Shown here one piece after another: positions 1-6,812 of a stretch of 21,485 bases of DNA; positions within the stretch are counted from its first letter, which is position 1, and the number at the start of each line of letters is the position of its first letter. A model generated the notes under the pieces. That model saw only the letters and a program-made list of their open reading frames with translations, was not told the DNA's origin and ran no database searches. Both the position numbers and the translations under genes were made by a program. Location of the stretch: positions 1 through 21,485 of the forward strand of contig CAYLSO010000032.1 in the NCBI GenBank assembly GCA_964386525.1, in the 5' to 3' direction. This DNA is from CAYLSO01 sp964386525. Its GTDB lineage: Bacteria > Eisenbacteria > RBG-16-71-46 > DASYSL01.

Positions 1-1
1 C

Positions 2-883
2 CGCTCGACCCTGTTCGGCCTGCCCCTGCAGCAGATGTGGGCGTACGAGAACACCGGCGACTTCGCGCCGACCTACTACCTGCAGACCGACGCGCCGCTC
101 TACTACTACTCCTTCACCGACGCCTGGATCGCCATGGCGTATAAGTCGCTCAGCCCGGCGGAGCAGGCCCGCTTCGACCCCATGATCACCGGCTTCAACC
201 CCGCGGACATGTACGCCGCCGAGCACATCCGGCGCGTGCTGAAGACCTTCCCCGGGGTCTTCTCGGGCATCGGCGAGTTCACCATCCACAAGGAGTTCGT
301 CTCCTCGAAGATCGCCGGCGAGACCGCCAGCCTCATGAACCCGGCGCTCGATCGCCTCTTCGATTTCGCCGGAGAGGTGGGTCTCGTCGTCATCCTGCAC
401 AACGACGTCGACATGCCCTACCCCAAGCCGGGGCAGGAGCCCTACCAGGTCGCGCAGCTGCGGGAGCTCTTCAAGCGCCACCCCAAGACCACCACCATCT
501 GGGCCCACATGGGCCTCGGCCGGGTGGTGCGCCCGGTCAAGGATCAGCTCGGCATGATGGAGCGGGCGCTGGCCGCGCCCGAGCTGGCGCACGTCTACCT
601 GGACATCTCGTGGGACGAGGTCGCCAAGTACGTGGTGGCGAGCCCCGAGGCCGTCCAGGCGACGGCCGACCTGATCAACCGCTACCCCGACCGCTTCCTG
701 TTCGGCACCGACGAGGTGGCGCCTACGGACCAGGCGAAGTATCTCAAATGCTACGACCTGTACGCACCGCTGTTCGCCAAGCTGACTCCCGAAGCCAAGC
801 AGAAGCTGCTCAAGGGGAACTACGAGCGGCTCTTCGACAAGGCCCGGCGCGACGTGCGCGCCTGGGAGCAGGCCAACCTGTAG
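2..883 (+). CDS. Amidohydrolase family protein (COG2159/amidohydrolase-2 type), 5' partial
   Basis: C-terminal 293 residues of a metal-dependent TIM-barrel hydrolase; the frame is open to the left edge, so the ATG at 35 is internal and the N-terminal HxH metal site lies outside the window. Counting from the Met at base 35, visible barrel motifs are IGEF (79-82), ILHND (His122), WAHMG (His158), a VYLDISWD strand (187-194) and FLFGTDEVAP (Asp226). These are the metal-binding and catalytic positions of the amidohydrolase-2 family, whose members hydrolyse or decarboxylate small organic acids and lactones. The substrate cannot be told. No export signal can be judged because the start is missing. 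A hairpin and 76 bases separate it from the downstream porin gene on the same strand, so co-transcription is possible. The family call is firm; the specific reaction is unknown. Confidence 0.85.
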   Translation, partial: RSTLFGLPLQQMWAYENTGDFAPTYYLQTDAPLYYYSFTDAWIAMAYKSLSPAEQARFDPMITGFNPADMYAAEHIRRVLKTFPGVFSGIGEFTIHKEFVSSKIAGETASLMNPALDRLFDFAGEVGLVVILHNDVDMPYPKPGQEPYQVAQLRELFKRHPKTTTIWAHMGLGRVVRPVKDQLGMMERALAAPELAHVYLDISWDEVAKYVVASPEAVQATADLINRYPDRFLFGTDEVAPTDQAKYLKCYDLYAPLFAKLTPEAKQKLLKGNYERLFDKARRDVRAWEQANL

Positions 884-892
884 GCAGCGTGC

Positions 893-928
893 GGGGCCGA
901 TCGCCGAGAGACGGCGGCAGCCGGCCCC
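893..928 (+). terminator. GC-rich two-tier hairpin between amidohydrolase and porin genes
   Basis: An outer stem GGGGCCG (893-899) pairs with CGGCCCC (922-928), and an inner stem CGCCG (902-906) pairs with CGGCG (912-916) around an AGAGA loop. There is no T-tract afterwards, so this is either a weak or factor-assisted terminator or a processing/attenuation hairpin that lowers read-through into the porin gene. Position just after the stop codon supports a 3'-end role; function is inferred. Confidence 0.4.
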
Positions 929-959
929 ACGGACGCAACACGGAAGAGGAGGAGACTCG

Positions 960-2186
960 ATGAGAAAGTCAGGAGCCCGCGGCTGGGTCGCGTGCGGGAT
1001 GGTCGCGGTACTGCTGCTCACCGCCGCGCCGGTGGCCTTCGGGCAGGAGTCCGGCACGGGCGCGCGGATGGACATCTACGGCTTCGCCATGCTCGACATG
1101 GGCTACCAGACCGGGCAGAACCACCCCGACTGGTTCGACGTGCTGCGGCCCACCAAGCTGCCGGCGTACGAGGACGAGTACGGCAAGGACGGCCGCTTCT
1201 TCTCGGGCGTGCGCCAGAGCCGCCTCGGGTTCAAGAGCTGGCTGCCCACCGACCTCGGCGAGCTCAAGACGACCTTCGAGTTCGAGCTCTTCGGCGTCGG
1301 CGTGGACGCCGGGCAGACCACCTTCCGGCTGCGCCACGCGTACGGCGAGCTCGGCAAGTTCGGCGCCGGGCAGACGTGGAGCCCGTTCATGGACATCGAC
1401 GTCTTCCCCAACACGCTCGAGTACTGGGGCCCCAACGGCATGGCCTTCTTCCGCAACGTGCAGGTGCGCTGGATGCCGGTCCAGGGCGACACGCGGGCGA
1501 CCTTCGCCCTCGAGCGCCCGGGCGCCAGCGGCGACCAGGGCAGCTACGCGGGCGCCGAGGAGCTGGCCGACGTCAAGGGCCGCCTCCCGATGCCCGACGT
1601 GTCGGGGGAGTTCCGCCTCGGGCGGGGGTGGGGCTACGTCGAGTTGGCCGGCATCGTGCGCTACATCAAGTGGGACGACCTGGATCTGGAAGACGGCACC
1701 GACCTCTCGGACGACGCGATCGGCTGGGGCCTCAACCTGAGCTCCAACCTCAAGACCGGCGACATGGGCACGGTGCGCCTGCAGGCGCTCTACGGCGAGG
1801 GTGTCGAGAACTACATGAACGACGCCTCCGATGACGTCGGCGTGGTCGCCAACTTGGGCGACCCCACCAAGCCCTTCGTCGGCGAGGCCCTGCCCGTGCT
1901 CGGCCTGGTCGCTTTCTACGACATCAACTGGAACAGCAAGTGGAGCAGCTCGATCGGCGGCTCGATGCTCAGCATCGACAACGTCGAGGGGCAGACGGCC
2001 GACGCCTTCCACGCCGGCTACTACGCCCTCGGCAACCTGCTGCACTACCCGGCGAAGAACGTCATGGTCGGTCTCGAGGGCCAGTACGGCCGGCGCGAGA
2101 ACTTCGAGGACGGCTGGGAGGTCGACGATTTCCGCGTCCAGTTCTCGGCCAAGTACAACTTCTCCTACAAGCTCGGAGGTGAATGA
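960..2186 (+). CDS. DcaP-like outer-membrane porin
   Basis: A 408-residue outer-membrane beta-barrel resembling the DcaP trimeric porin family, which lets small anionic solutes and dicarboxylates cross the outer membrane. Residues 1-28 form a Sec signal peptide (RK-rich start, hydrophobic VAVLLLTAAPVAFG core, cleavage near GQES). The mature part opens with MDIYGFAMLDMGYQ, then the family-like RQSRLGF stretch, and alternates aromatic amphipathic strands to a C-terminal strand ending FSYKLGGE. The N-terminal coiled coil found in some DcaP proteins is absent. The ATG has a strong Shine-Dalgarno (GAGGAGGAG, about 945-953). Its TGA overlaps the glutaminase ATG by four bases, so the two are translationally coupled. 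Family assignment rests on motif recognition; the solute is unknown, though coupling to a glutaminase suggests amino or organic acids. Confidence 0.8.
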   Translation: MRKSGARGWVACGMVAVLLLTAAPVAFGQESGTGARMDIYGFAMLDMGYQTGQNHPDWFDVLRPTKLPAYEDEYGKDGRFFSGVRQSRLGFKSWLPTDLGELKTTFEFELFGVGVDAGQTTFRLRHAYGELGKFGAGQTWSPFMDIDVFPNTLEYWGPNGMAFFRNVQVRWMPVQGDTRATFALERPGASGDQGSYAGAEELADVKGRLPMPDVSGEFRLGRGWGYVELAGIVRYIKWDDLDLEDGTDLSDDAIGWGLNLSSNLKTGDMGTVRLQALYGEGVENYMNDASDDVGVVANLGDPTKPFVGEALPVLGLVAFYDINWNSKWSSSIGGSMLSIDNVEGQTADAFHAGYYALGNLLHYPAKNVMVGLEGQYGRRENFEDGWEVDDFRVQFSAKYNFSYKLGGE

Positions 2187-3226
2187 TGAAGCGCTTCACG
2201 GATGGGCGCGCCCGTGGCGCGCTGCTGTTCGTCCTCGCCGTGGCGGTGCTCTGCGCGCCGGCGGCGTGGGCCCAGACGCCCGCCCAGATCGACGCCGCGC
2301 TGAAGGCGGCCCACAGCAAGTTCCAGAACCTGCAGGAAGGCAAGAACGCCGACTACATCCCGGCGCTGGCCAAGGTGGACCCCAAGATCTTCGGCATCGT
2401 GCTGGTGACCGTGGACGGCAAGGTCTACAGCGTCGGTGACATCACCTCCGAGGTGTCGATCCAGTCCATCTCGAAGGTCTTCACCATGGCGCGCGTCATC
2501 CAGGACTCCGGCCCCGACGCCATCCTCAACAACATGGGGGTGGACGCCACCGGGCAGGTCTTCAACTCGATCGTGGCGGTCGAGCAGTACCGGGGCTCGG
2601 AGATGAACGCCATGGTCAACCCCGGCGCCATCACCTCCACCAGCATGGTGTCGGGCGCCACCGCCGACGAGATCTGGGGCAAGATCATCGGCACCTACAA
2701 CGACTACGCCGGCCGCTCGCTGTCGGTCCTCGAGGATGTCTACAAGTCGGAGGCCGAGACGAACCAGCGCAACCAGGCCATCTCCATGCTCATGTACGCC
2801 TACGACCACATCAAGGCCGAGCCGCTGCGGGCCTGTGACATCTACACCAAGGGCTGCTCCGTCGGCGTCAACGCCAAGGACCTCGCCATGATGGCGGCCA
2901 CCCTCGCCAACGGCGGCACCAACCCGGTCACCGGGAAGGTGGCGCTGAAGGCCGAGTACGTGCCCGAGGTGCTGGCCGTGATGGCCACCGCCGGCCTCTA
3001 CGACGATTCGGGCAAGTGGCTGTACGCCACCGGCCTGCCGGCCAAGAGCGGCGTGGGCGGCGGCATCATCGCCGTCGCGCCGGGCAAGTTCGGCATCGCC
3101 GCCATCGCGCCGCCGCTCGACGCGGCCGGCAACAGCGTGAAGGCCCAGAAGGCCATCGCCGACGTCTCGAACGCGCTCGGCGGCAATCCCTACGCCAGCC
3201 AGCCGTACGTGGCGAAGAAGAAGTAG
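2183..3226 (+). CDS. glsA: Exported glutaminase A (EC 3.5.1.2)
   Basis: A serine-dependent glutaminase of the beta-lactamase-like GlsA family, hydrolysing L-glutamine to L-glutamate and ammonia. The 347-residue product begins with a clear signal peptide (hydrophobic LLFVLAVAVLCAPAAWA, cleavage after about residue 30), so it should act in the periplasm; most bacterial GlsA proteins are cytosolic and near 310 residues. Catalytic S-x-x-K is S95-I-S-K98 in QSISKVF. Other family blocks are MVNPGAI (Asn147), SEAETNQRN (189-197), DIYTKGCSV (Tyr221) and GLPAKSGVGGG (284-294). The ATG overlaps the porin stop (ATGA) with GGAGGT at 2175-2180 as its ribosome site; a second ATG follows directly. A GC hairpin after the gene probably ends the transcript. 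The enzyme call is firm; periplasmic location is inferred from the signal peptide. Confidence 0.93.
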   Translation: MMKRFTDGRARGALLFVLAVAVLCAPAAWAQTPAQIDAALKAAHSKFQNLQEGKNADYIPALAKVDPKIFGIVLVTVDGKVYSVGDITSEVSIQSISKVFTMARVIQDSGPDAILNNMGVDATGQVFNSIVAVEQYRGSEMNAMVNPGAITSTSMVSGATADEIWGKIIGTYNDYAGRSLSVLEDVYKSEAETNQRNQAISMLMYAYDHIKAEPLRACDIYTKGCSVGVNAKDLAMMAATLANGGTNPVTGKVALKAEYVPEVLAVMATAGLYDDSGKWLYATGLPAKSGVGGGIIAVAPGKFGIAAIAPPLDAAGNSVKAQKAIADVSNALGGNPYASQPYVAKKK

Positions 3227-3253
3227 ACAGCAGCAGGCAGCGACGGACGCAGC

Positions 3254-3301
3254 GGGCCGGGGGCCCGGACCGGTGGTCTGCCACCGGCCGGCTCCCGGCC
3301 C
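3254..3301 (+). terminator. Strong GC hairpin downstream of glutaminase
   Basis: An inner perfect stem CCGGTGG (3270-3276) / CCACCGG (3281-3287) with a TCTG tetraloop is enclosed by GGGCCGGG (3254-3261) / CCCGGCCC (3294-3301), followed by the pyrimidine tract TCTCTCTG. It lies 28 bases after the glutaminase stop and is a probable intrinsic terminator for the porin-glutaminase transcript. The tail is mixed T/C rather than pure T, so efficiency is uncertain. Confidence 0.6.
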
Positions 3302-3343
3302 TCTCTCTGCGCTGTCGCCCATGAATCCGGGAAAGCCGCCGTC

Positions 3344-3637
3344 ATGACGACGCTCGGCCGGGGCCGACTGCCGCGCGGGGCGGCGCCGGCCCTCGCCCTG
3401 CTCGCCGGGCTCGCCGCGCCCGCAGCGGCGGTGAAGACCGACGTCGTCGGGCTGCGCAACGGCGACCGGCTCCCGGGTGAGGCCGATCCGCTCGAGCCCG
3501 GCGCCGAGCTGCGCGTGCGCCTCGCCGAGGGACTCGGCCTGCGGCTGGCCATCTGAGAACAGGCCTTCCTCGGCGCCGGCCTGTGGCACGGGGAGGCTCC
3601 CGTCCACCTGGCGGTCTTCGACGCGGTCCGGGCGTAG
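3344..3637 (+). pseudogene. Possible decayed short exported protein with in-frame TGA
   Basis: An ATG at 3344 opens a 70-codon frame ending in TGA at 3554-3556. It starts with a signal-peptide-like segment (PALALLAGLAAPAAA) followed by KTDVVGLRNGDRLPGE, which resembles the mature N-terminus of a group of exported proteins that begin with a K-T/S-D-x-V-x-L-x-N-G-D-R-x-x-G-E block. After the TGA the same frame stays open for 26 more codons (EQAFLGAGLWHGEAPVHLAVFDAVRA) to a TAG at 3635-3637, with third positions almost all G or C, as in the real genes nearby. That suggests one original reading frame broken by a nonsense mutation and shortened, or a sequencing error. There is no good Shine-Dalgarno. 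It could also be a chance open frame in GC-rich DNA. Confidence 0.35.
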
Positions 3638-3654
3638 GGGCGGCCGCAGGAAGC

Positions 3655-4872
3655 CTAGGGGATACGCGGCGCCGCGGGCGTGCCGGAGGTCGCAGGCCTG
3701 CCTTGCGCCGCCTCCGCCAGCAGCTCCTCGAGCCACTCCCCGCCCGGCAGGACGCGCGCCTTCCACCCCGGCAGCAACCGGTCCAGCATCGCCGCCTGCG
3801 CCATTCCCGAGTAGTAGAAGCGGACGTCGTCGCCGGCCGAGCGCGGGATCTGGTCGATCTCGCGCGACCAGCGGGCCGCGAAGCCGGAGTAGGAGCGGAA
3901 GTCGGAGACCCGCCCGATCTCGGGCAGCGGCCGGTAGCCGGGCGACTTGGCGGCCTGCCGCCACACTTCCATCTCCACGTACTTGGCGCTGCCCTCCAGC
4001 CACTCGCGCCGGCGCTCGTAGGCGACGAGCTCGGCGCTCAGACGGAAACGCTCGCGCCGCGCGCGCCGTTGCGCGAGGAAGCGCCGGGCCAGCGCGCGGG
4101 TCTCTCCGGTGTCTGCGGCCCGCGCGCCGGTGGCCAGCAGCCGCAGCTCCTCGTGCCAGGCGCGCAGGAACTCCGGGTCGCCACCGGGATAGTCGCGCTC
4201 TGCGGCGGTGGCCCGCTCGGCCGCCGCCAGCATCTCCGGGGCGACCGCGCCTTGATAGGCGTGGAAGGCCTCGTGCGAGACCAGGCAGATGTAGCCGTCG
4301 CTGCCTCCGAGGAAGAGCTCGGTCACGAAGCGAAAAGGGAGAATCGGGCGCAGGAAGCCAGGCAGCTGCGCGCGCAGGTGGCGCGCGAAGTCGATGCGGA
4401 ACCACTCCAGGGTCGACAGGCTGGCCACCCAGCGCTCCCCGATGCGCACGGTGAAGGCCTCAGGGCGGGCGCCGGTGTCCGGCAGCGCTTGGCGGTAGTA
4501 CGGCGCGCCGGCGAGGGTTTCGCCCGGCACGATCTCCCAGGGACCGCCGTGGGCCGTCCCGGCGGGGACCATCGCCCAGCCCGACGGAGGCTCGGCATAC
4601 CCCACCAGAAAGACGTAGCGCTCGTTGTAGGCGACCATGGGCACGTCGGCGCCCGCCCAGCCGGGCCACACCGTGTCGCCCAGCGCGCGCCGCAGATGGC
4701 GCGCCTCCGCCAGGCGCGCCTTCGTGTCGGGGGAAAGGCGGTCGAGGGGATCCGAGCGCACGGGGAGCGTGCGGTTGTCGAGGACGGCCCACGCCGCCAG
4801 TCCGGCCGCCAGCGCCAGCAGCGCCGCCCCCAGGAGAGACGCCACCCAAAAGACCCGTCTCGGAAGTCCCAT
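3655..4872 (-). CDS. Membrane-anchored putative HExxH zinc metallopeptidase, uncharacterised
   Basis: I do not recognise a named family. The 405-residue product (ATG at 4872) begins with one N-terminal membrane helix (residues about 6-30, VFWVASLLGAALLALAAGLA), with the rest predicted outside the cytoplasm. VSHEAFHAYQG places an HExxH zinc motif at residues 200-204, and WLEGSAKYVEMEVW supplies Glu293, the spacing and sequence style of a gluzincin third ligand. The region between (about 206-290) is helical and charged. An in-frame ATG at 4944 would add 24 residues but lies inside the operator palindrome and would leave no leader, so the start at 4872, which puts the helix at the N-terminus, is preferred; its ribosome site is weak. 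A TetR-type operator lies about 60 bases upstream, shared with the divergent regulator gene. Proteolytic activity is inferred, not shown. Confidence 0.7.
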   Translation of the reverse strand: MGLPRRVFWVASLLGAALLALAAGLAAWAVLDNRTLPVRSDPLDRLSPDTKARLAEARHLRRALGDTVWPGWAGADVPMVAYNERYVFLVGYAEPPSGWAMVPAGTAHGGPWEIVPGETLAGAPYYRQALPDTGARPEAFTVRIGERWVASLSTLEWFRIDFARHLRAQLPGFLRPILPFRFVTELFLGGSDGYICLVSHEAFHAYQGAVAPEMLAAAERATAAERDYPGGDPEFLRAWHEELRLLATGARAADTGETRALARRFLAQRRARRERFRLSAELVAYERRREWLEGSAKYVEMEVWRQAAKSPGYRPLPEIGRVSDFRSYSGFAARWSREIDQIPRSAGDDVRFYYSGMAQAAMLDRLLPGWKARVLPGGEWLEELLAEAAQGRPATSGTPAAPRIP

Positions 4873-4930
4873 GGCCCGGGGAGCATGCCACGCCCGCGCC
4901 GGAGCCGCCAGCCGGTCGGGTGTGGCTATA

Positions 4931-4950
4931 TTGTGAACTGACATTCACAT
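4931..4950 (-). promoter_or_regulatory. TetR-type operator upstream of the HExxH gene
   Basis: The palindrome GTGAA-N6-TTCAC occupies 4933-4948. Read towards the peptidase gene it is ATGTGAATGTCAGTTCACAA, identical at 14 of 20 positions with the site before the TetR gene, including both half-sites and flanking AA. A weak -10-like TATAGC lies at its downstream edge (4930-4925, minus strand), so bound repressor would block transcription. Binding by the adjacent regulator is inferred. Confidence 0.7.
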
Positions 4951-5065
4951 AATGGCGGGGCCGCGAAAGGCGGGCCGGTCCGCGGTGGCCCGGCCCGCGC
5001 GCAGGGCCGGCGAGGGGGAGGTGGCCCCACCGAGATTCCGCTTGCCGCGGGCTTCGCCCCGCGCC

Positions 5066-5081
5066 ATCCTATCGACAGGAT
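5066..5081 (+). repeat. Imperfect palindrome next to the TetR operator
   Basis: ATCCTATCGACAGGAT is a 16-base near-palindrome (arms ATCCT/AGGAT; 14 of 16 positions symmetric). It abuts the operator at 5081-5100 in the tetR leader. It may be a second protein site or part of the promoter; no function can be assigned. Confidence 0.4.
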
Positions 5082-5100
5082 AGTGAATCACGATTCACAA
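5081..5100 (+). promoter_or_regulatory. TetR-type operator upstream of the regulator gene
   Basis: TAGTGAATCACGATTCACAA contains the perfect palindrome GTGAAT-N4-ATTCAC (5083-5098), ending 12 bases before the TetR ATG, a classic place for autoregulation. It matches the site at 4931-4950. Between the two lie about 130 bases that must hold the divergent promoters; I could not identify a convincing sigma-70 promoter. Confidence 0.75.
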
Positions 5101-5110
5101 CGGAGCGCCG

Positions 5111-5755
5111 ATGAGAGCCCCCAAGCTGCGCACCCAGGTCCGTCGCGAACAGATCGCCGCCGCCGCGCTGGGCGTGATCACGGCGGGGGGCATGCGAGCC
5201 CTGAGCATCGCCGCCGTGGCCCACGAGGTGGGCCTGGCGCCGTCGGCCATCTACCGGCACTACAAGAGCCGCGAGGCCGTCGTGGATGCGGCCCTCGATC
5301 TGATCCGCGACAAGCTGCTCGGCAATGTCACGGCGGTGCGTGCGGAGACGGCGAATCCGGTCGAGCGCCTGCGCCGGCTCCTGGCCCGTGACGTGCAGCT
5401 GATCAGCGAGAACCGCGCGTTTCCGCGCGTGCTCTTCTCCGAGGAAGTCTACGGCGGCCGGCCCCAGCGGCGCGCGCGGGCCTTTGCCATGATCCGCGCC
5501 TACCTCGATCAGATCGCCGAGATCTGCCGTCAGGGCCAGCTCGAGGGCCGCATCCGGCGGGACCTCGACCCGGAGACCTTCGCCATGCTGTTCATCGGCA
5601 TCGTGCGGCCCGCGGCGATCCTCGGGCACCTGAGCCGGGGCCGCCTCGACCCGGCGCGCCACGCCGAGAAGTCTTGGGCCGTGCTGCGGGAGATCTTGGC
5701 GCCGAGGCCAGGCGGGCGGCGCCAGGCGCGGGCGGCGGGAAAGCGTCGGACGTGA
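5111..5755 (+). CDS. TetR/AcrR-family regulator of the efflux operon (CecR-like)
   Basis: A 214-residue one-component repressor. The N-terminal TetR DNA-binding domain spans about residues 8-58, with the helix-turn-helix in LSIAAVAHEVGLAPSAIYRH (31-50) followed by the usual YKSRE cap. The remaining helices form the ligand/dimerisation domain (about 65-205), whose ligand cannot be predicted. It heads an operon of HlyD adaptor, two ATPases and two permeases, the same order as cecR(ybiH)-ybhG-ybhF-ybhS-ybhR in Escherichia coli, where CecR represses the efflux genes. Palindromes before this gene and before the divergent peptidase are its likely operators. The ATG at 5111 has a short GGAG at 5102-5105. 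The family is certain; CecR orthology is inferred from synteny. Confidence 0.92.
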   Translation: MRAPKLRTQVRREQIAAAALGVITAGGMRALSIAAVAHEVGLAPSAIYRHYKSREAVVDAALDLIRDKLLGNVTAVRAETANPVERLRRLLARDVQLISENRAFPRVLFSEEVYGGRPQRRARAFAMIRAYLDQIAEICRQGQLEGRIRRDLDPETFAMLFIGIVRPAAILGHLSRGRLDPARHAEKSWAVLREILAPRPGGRRQARAAGKRRT

Positions 5756-5803
5756 TGCGCGCCATCGAACCGGAAGCGCGGGGCCGCAGGTGGCCCGCCG
5801 CGC

Positions 5804-5810
5804 GGGAGGA
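5804..5810 (+). promoter_or_regulatory. Ribosome-binding site that fixes the HlyD start at GTG 5817
   Basis: GGGAGGA lies six bases before GTG 5817. An upstream in-frame GTG at 5790 has no comparable site and would add nine residues (arginine-rich) before the membrane anchor, so 5817 is the better start. Confidence 0.7.
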
Positions 5811-5816
5811 TCAGCC

Positions 5817-6812
5817 GTGAGCCCGAAAGTCCGTCCGCTCGTTCTCATCCTGGTCGCGCTCGTGGCGATCGTGGTCGTGGTCCTGCTGCTTCGCGGCCGA
5901 GGCGCCGGCGGGGCGCTGGTCGCCTCCGGCACGGTGGAGGCCACCGAGGCGCAGCTCGGCTTCCCGGCGAGCGGACGGATCCTCGACGTCGCCGTGCTCG
6001 AGGGCGACCCGGTGAAGCGCGGCCAGGAGCTGGCGCACCTCGACACGCTCGAGACGGCGGCCCGGCGGCGGCAGACGGCGGCGCAGGCCGAGGCGGCGCG
6101 GGCCCTGTTGCTCGAGCTGACGCGCGGCTCGCGCAGCGAGGAGATCGCCCAGGCCCAGGCGGCGCTCGACGGCGCCGACGAGCGCCTGGCCGACGCGCGG
6201 CGCGACTACGATCGAGCCAAGAGCCTGCGCGAAGGCGGCAACGTCAGCGAACAGGCTCTCGAGAAGGCGACGGTGGCGCTGCAAGTGGCGCAGAGCACGC
6301 AGGCGCAGGCCGATGAGCAGTACCGCCTGGTGCGCACCGGGCCGCGCGCCGAGCGCATCGCCGCGCAGCGCGCCCAGGTGGCGCAGGCGGTGGCGGCGGT
6401 GGCGGCCGTCGATGCGGTCCTGGGAAACTTGACCGTGCGGGCCCCCTTCGACGGCGTGGTCACGGTGAAGAACCGCGAGCCGGGCGAGATCGTGGCGGCG
6501 GGCTCGCCGGTGGTGACGGTGCTCAACCGCGATGACCGCTGGGTGCGCATCTACGTGCCCGAGAACCGCATCGGGGGCGTGCACCTCGGGCAGGCGGCGG
6601 CCATCACCTCGGACACCCCGCCGCGCAAGCCGTACGCGGGCCAGGTCGAATTCATCGCCTCGGAGGCGGAGTTCACCCCCAAGAGCGTGCAGACCCAGGA
6701 AGAGCGCGTGAAGCTCGTCTACGCGGTCAAGGTGCGCATCACCGGTGATCCGGGCTACGAGCTCAAGCCCGGCATGCCGGCCGACGTGCGCCTGGAGGCG
6801 GCGGCGAAGTGA
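5817..6812 (+). CDS. ybhG: HlyD/YbhG-like periplasmic adaptor (membrane fusion protein)
   Basis: A 331-residue adaptor linking an inner-membrane ABC exporter to an outer-membrane channel. One N-terminal transmembrane anchor (about 6-27, LVLILVALVAIVVVVLLL) is followed by the first half of the lipoyl/barrel-sandwich domain (ASGTVEATEAQLGF through ILDVAVLEGDPVKRGQELA), a long Ala/Gln/Glu/Arg-rich coiled-coil hairpin (about 80-195), the second half-lipoyl (LTVRAPFDGVVTVKNREPGE), and a beta-barrel domain ending in GMPADVRLE. The RSEEIAQAQAAL and GPRAERIAAQRAQV repeats in the two hairpin arms are typical of YbhG. The GTG start is set by GGGAGGA at 5804-5810. The TGA overlaps the next ATPase start (GTGA), implying coupled translation. 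The orthologue name rests on gene order as well as motifs. Confidence 0.88.
   Translation: MSPKVRPLVLILVALVAIVVVVLLLRGRGAGGALVASGTVEATEAQLGFPASGRILDVAVLEGDPVKRGQELAHLDTLETAARRRQTAAQAEAARALLLELTRGSRSEEIAQAQAALDGADERLADARRDYDRAKSLREGGNVSEQALEKATVALQVAQSTQAQADEQYRLVRTGPRAERIAAQRAQVAQAVAAVAAVDAVLGNLTVRAPFDGVVTVKNREPGEIVAAGSPVVTVLNRDDRWVRIYVPENRIGGVHLGQAAAITSDTPPRKPYAGQVEFIASEAEFTPKSVQTQEERVKLVYAVKVRITGDPGYELKPGMPADVRLEAAAK

Noticed and set aside
3554..3556. TGA read as selenocysteine
   Set aside because: No SECIS-like hairpin is apparent just after the codon and the context (ATC-TGA-GAA) matches no selenoprotein redox motif; a nonsense mutation, real stop or sequencing error is simpler.
2165..4405. 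Very long open frame on the minus strand across porin, glutaminase and intergenic sequence
   Set aside because: Antisense to firmly identified genes, with low-complexity Arg/Ala/Gly/Asp/His composition typical of shadow frames in GC-rich DNA. The same applies to long antisense frames at 7420-9498, 9729-11741, 12051-14225 and 18938-20935.
4870..4944. ATG at 4944 as the start of the HExxH protein
   Set aside because: It lies inside the operator palindrome and would place 24 polar residues before the membrane helix; the ATG at 4872 gives a normal leader and N-terminal anchor.
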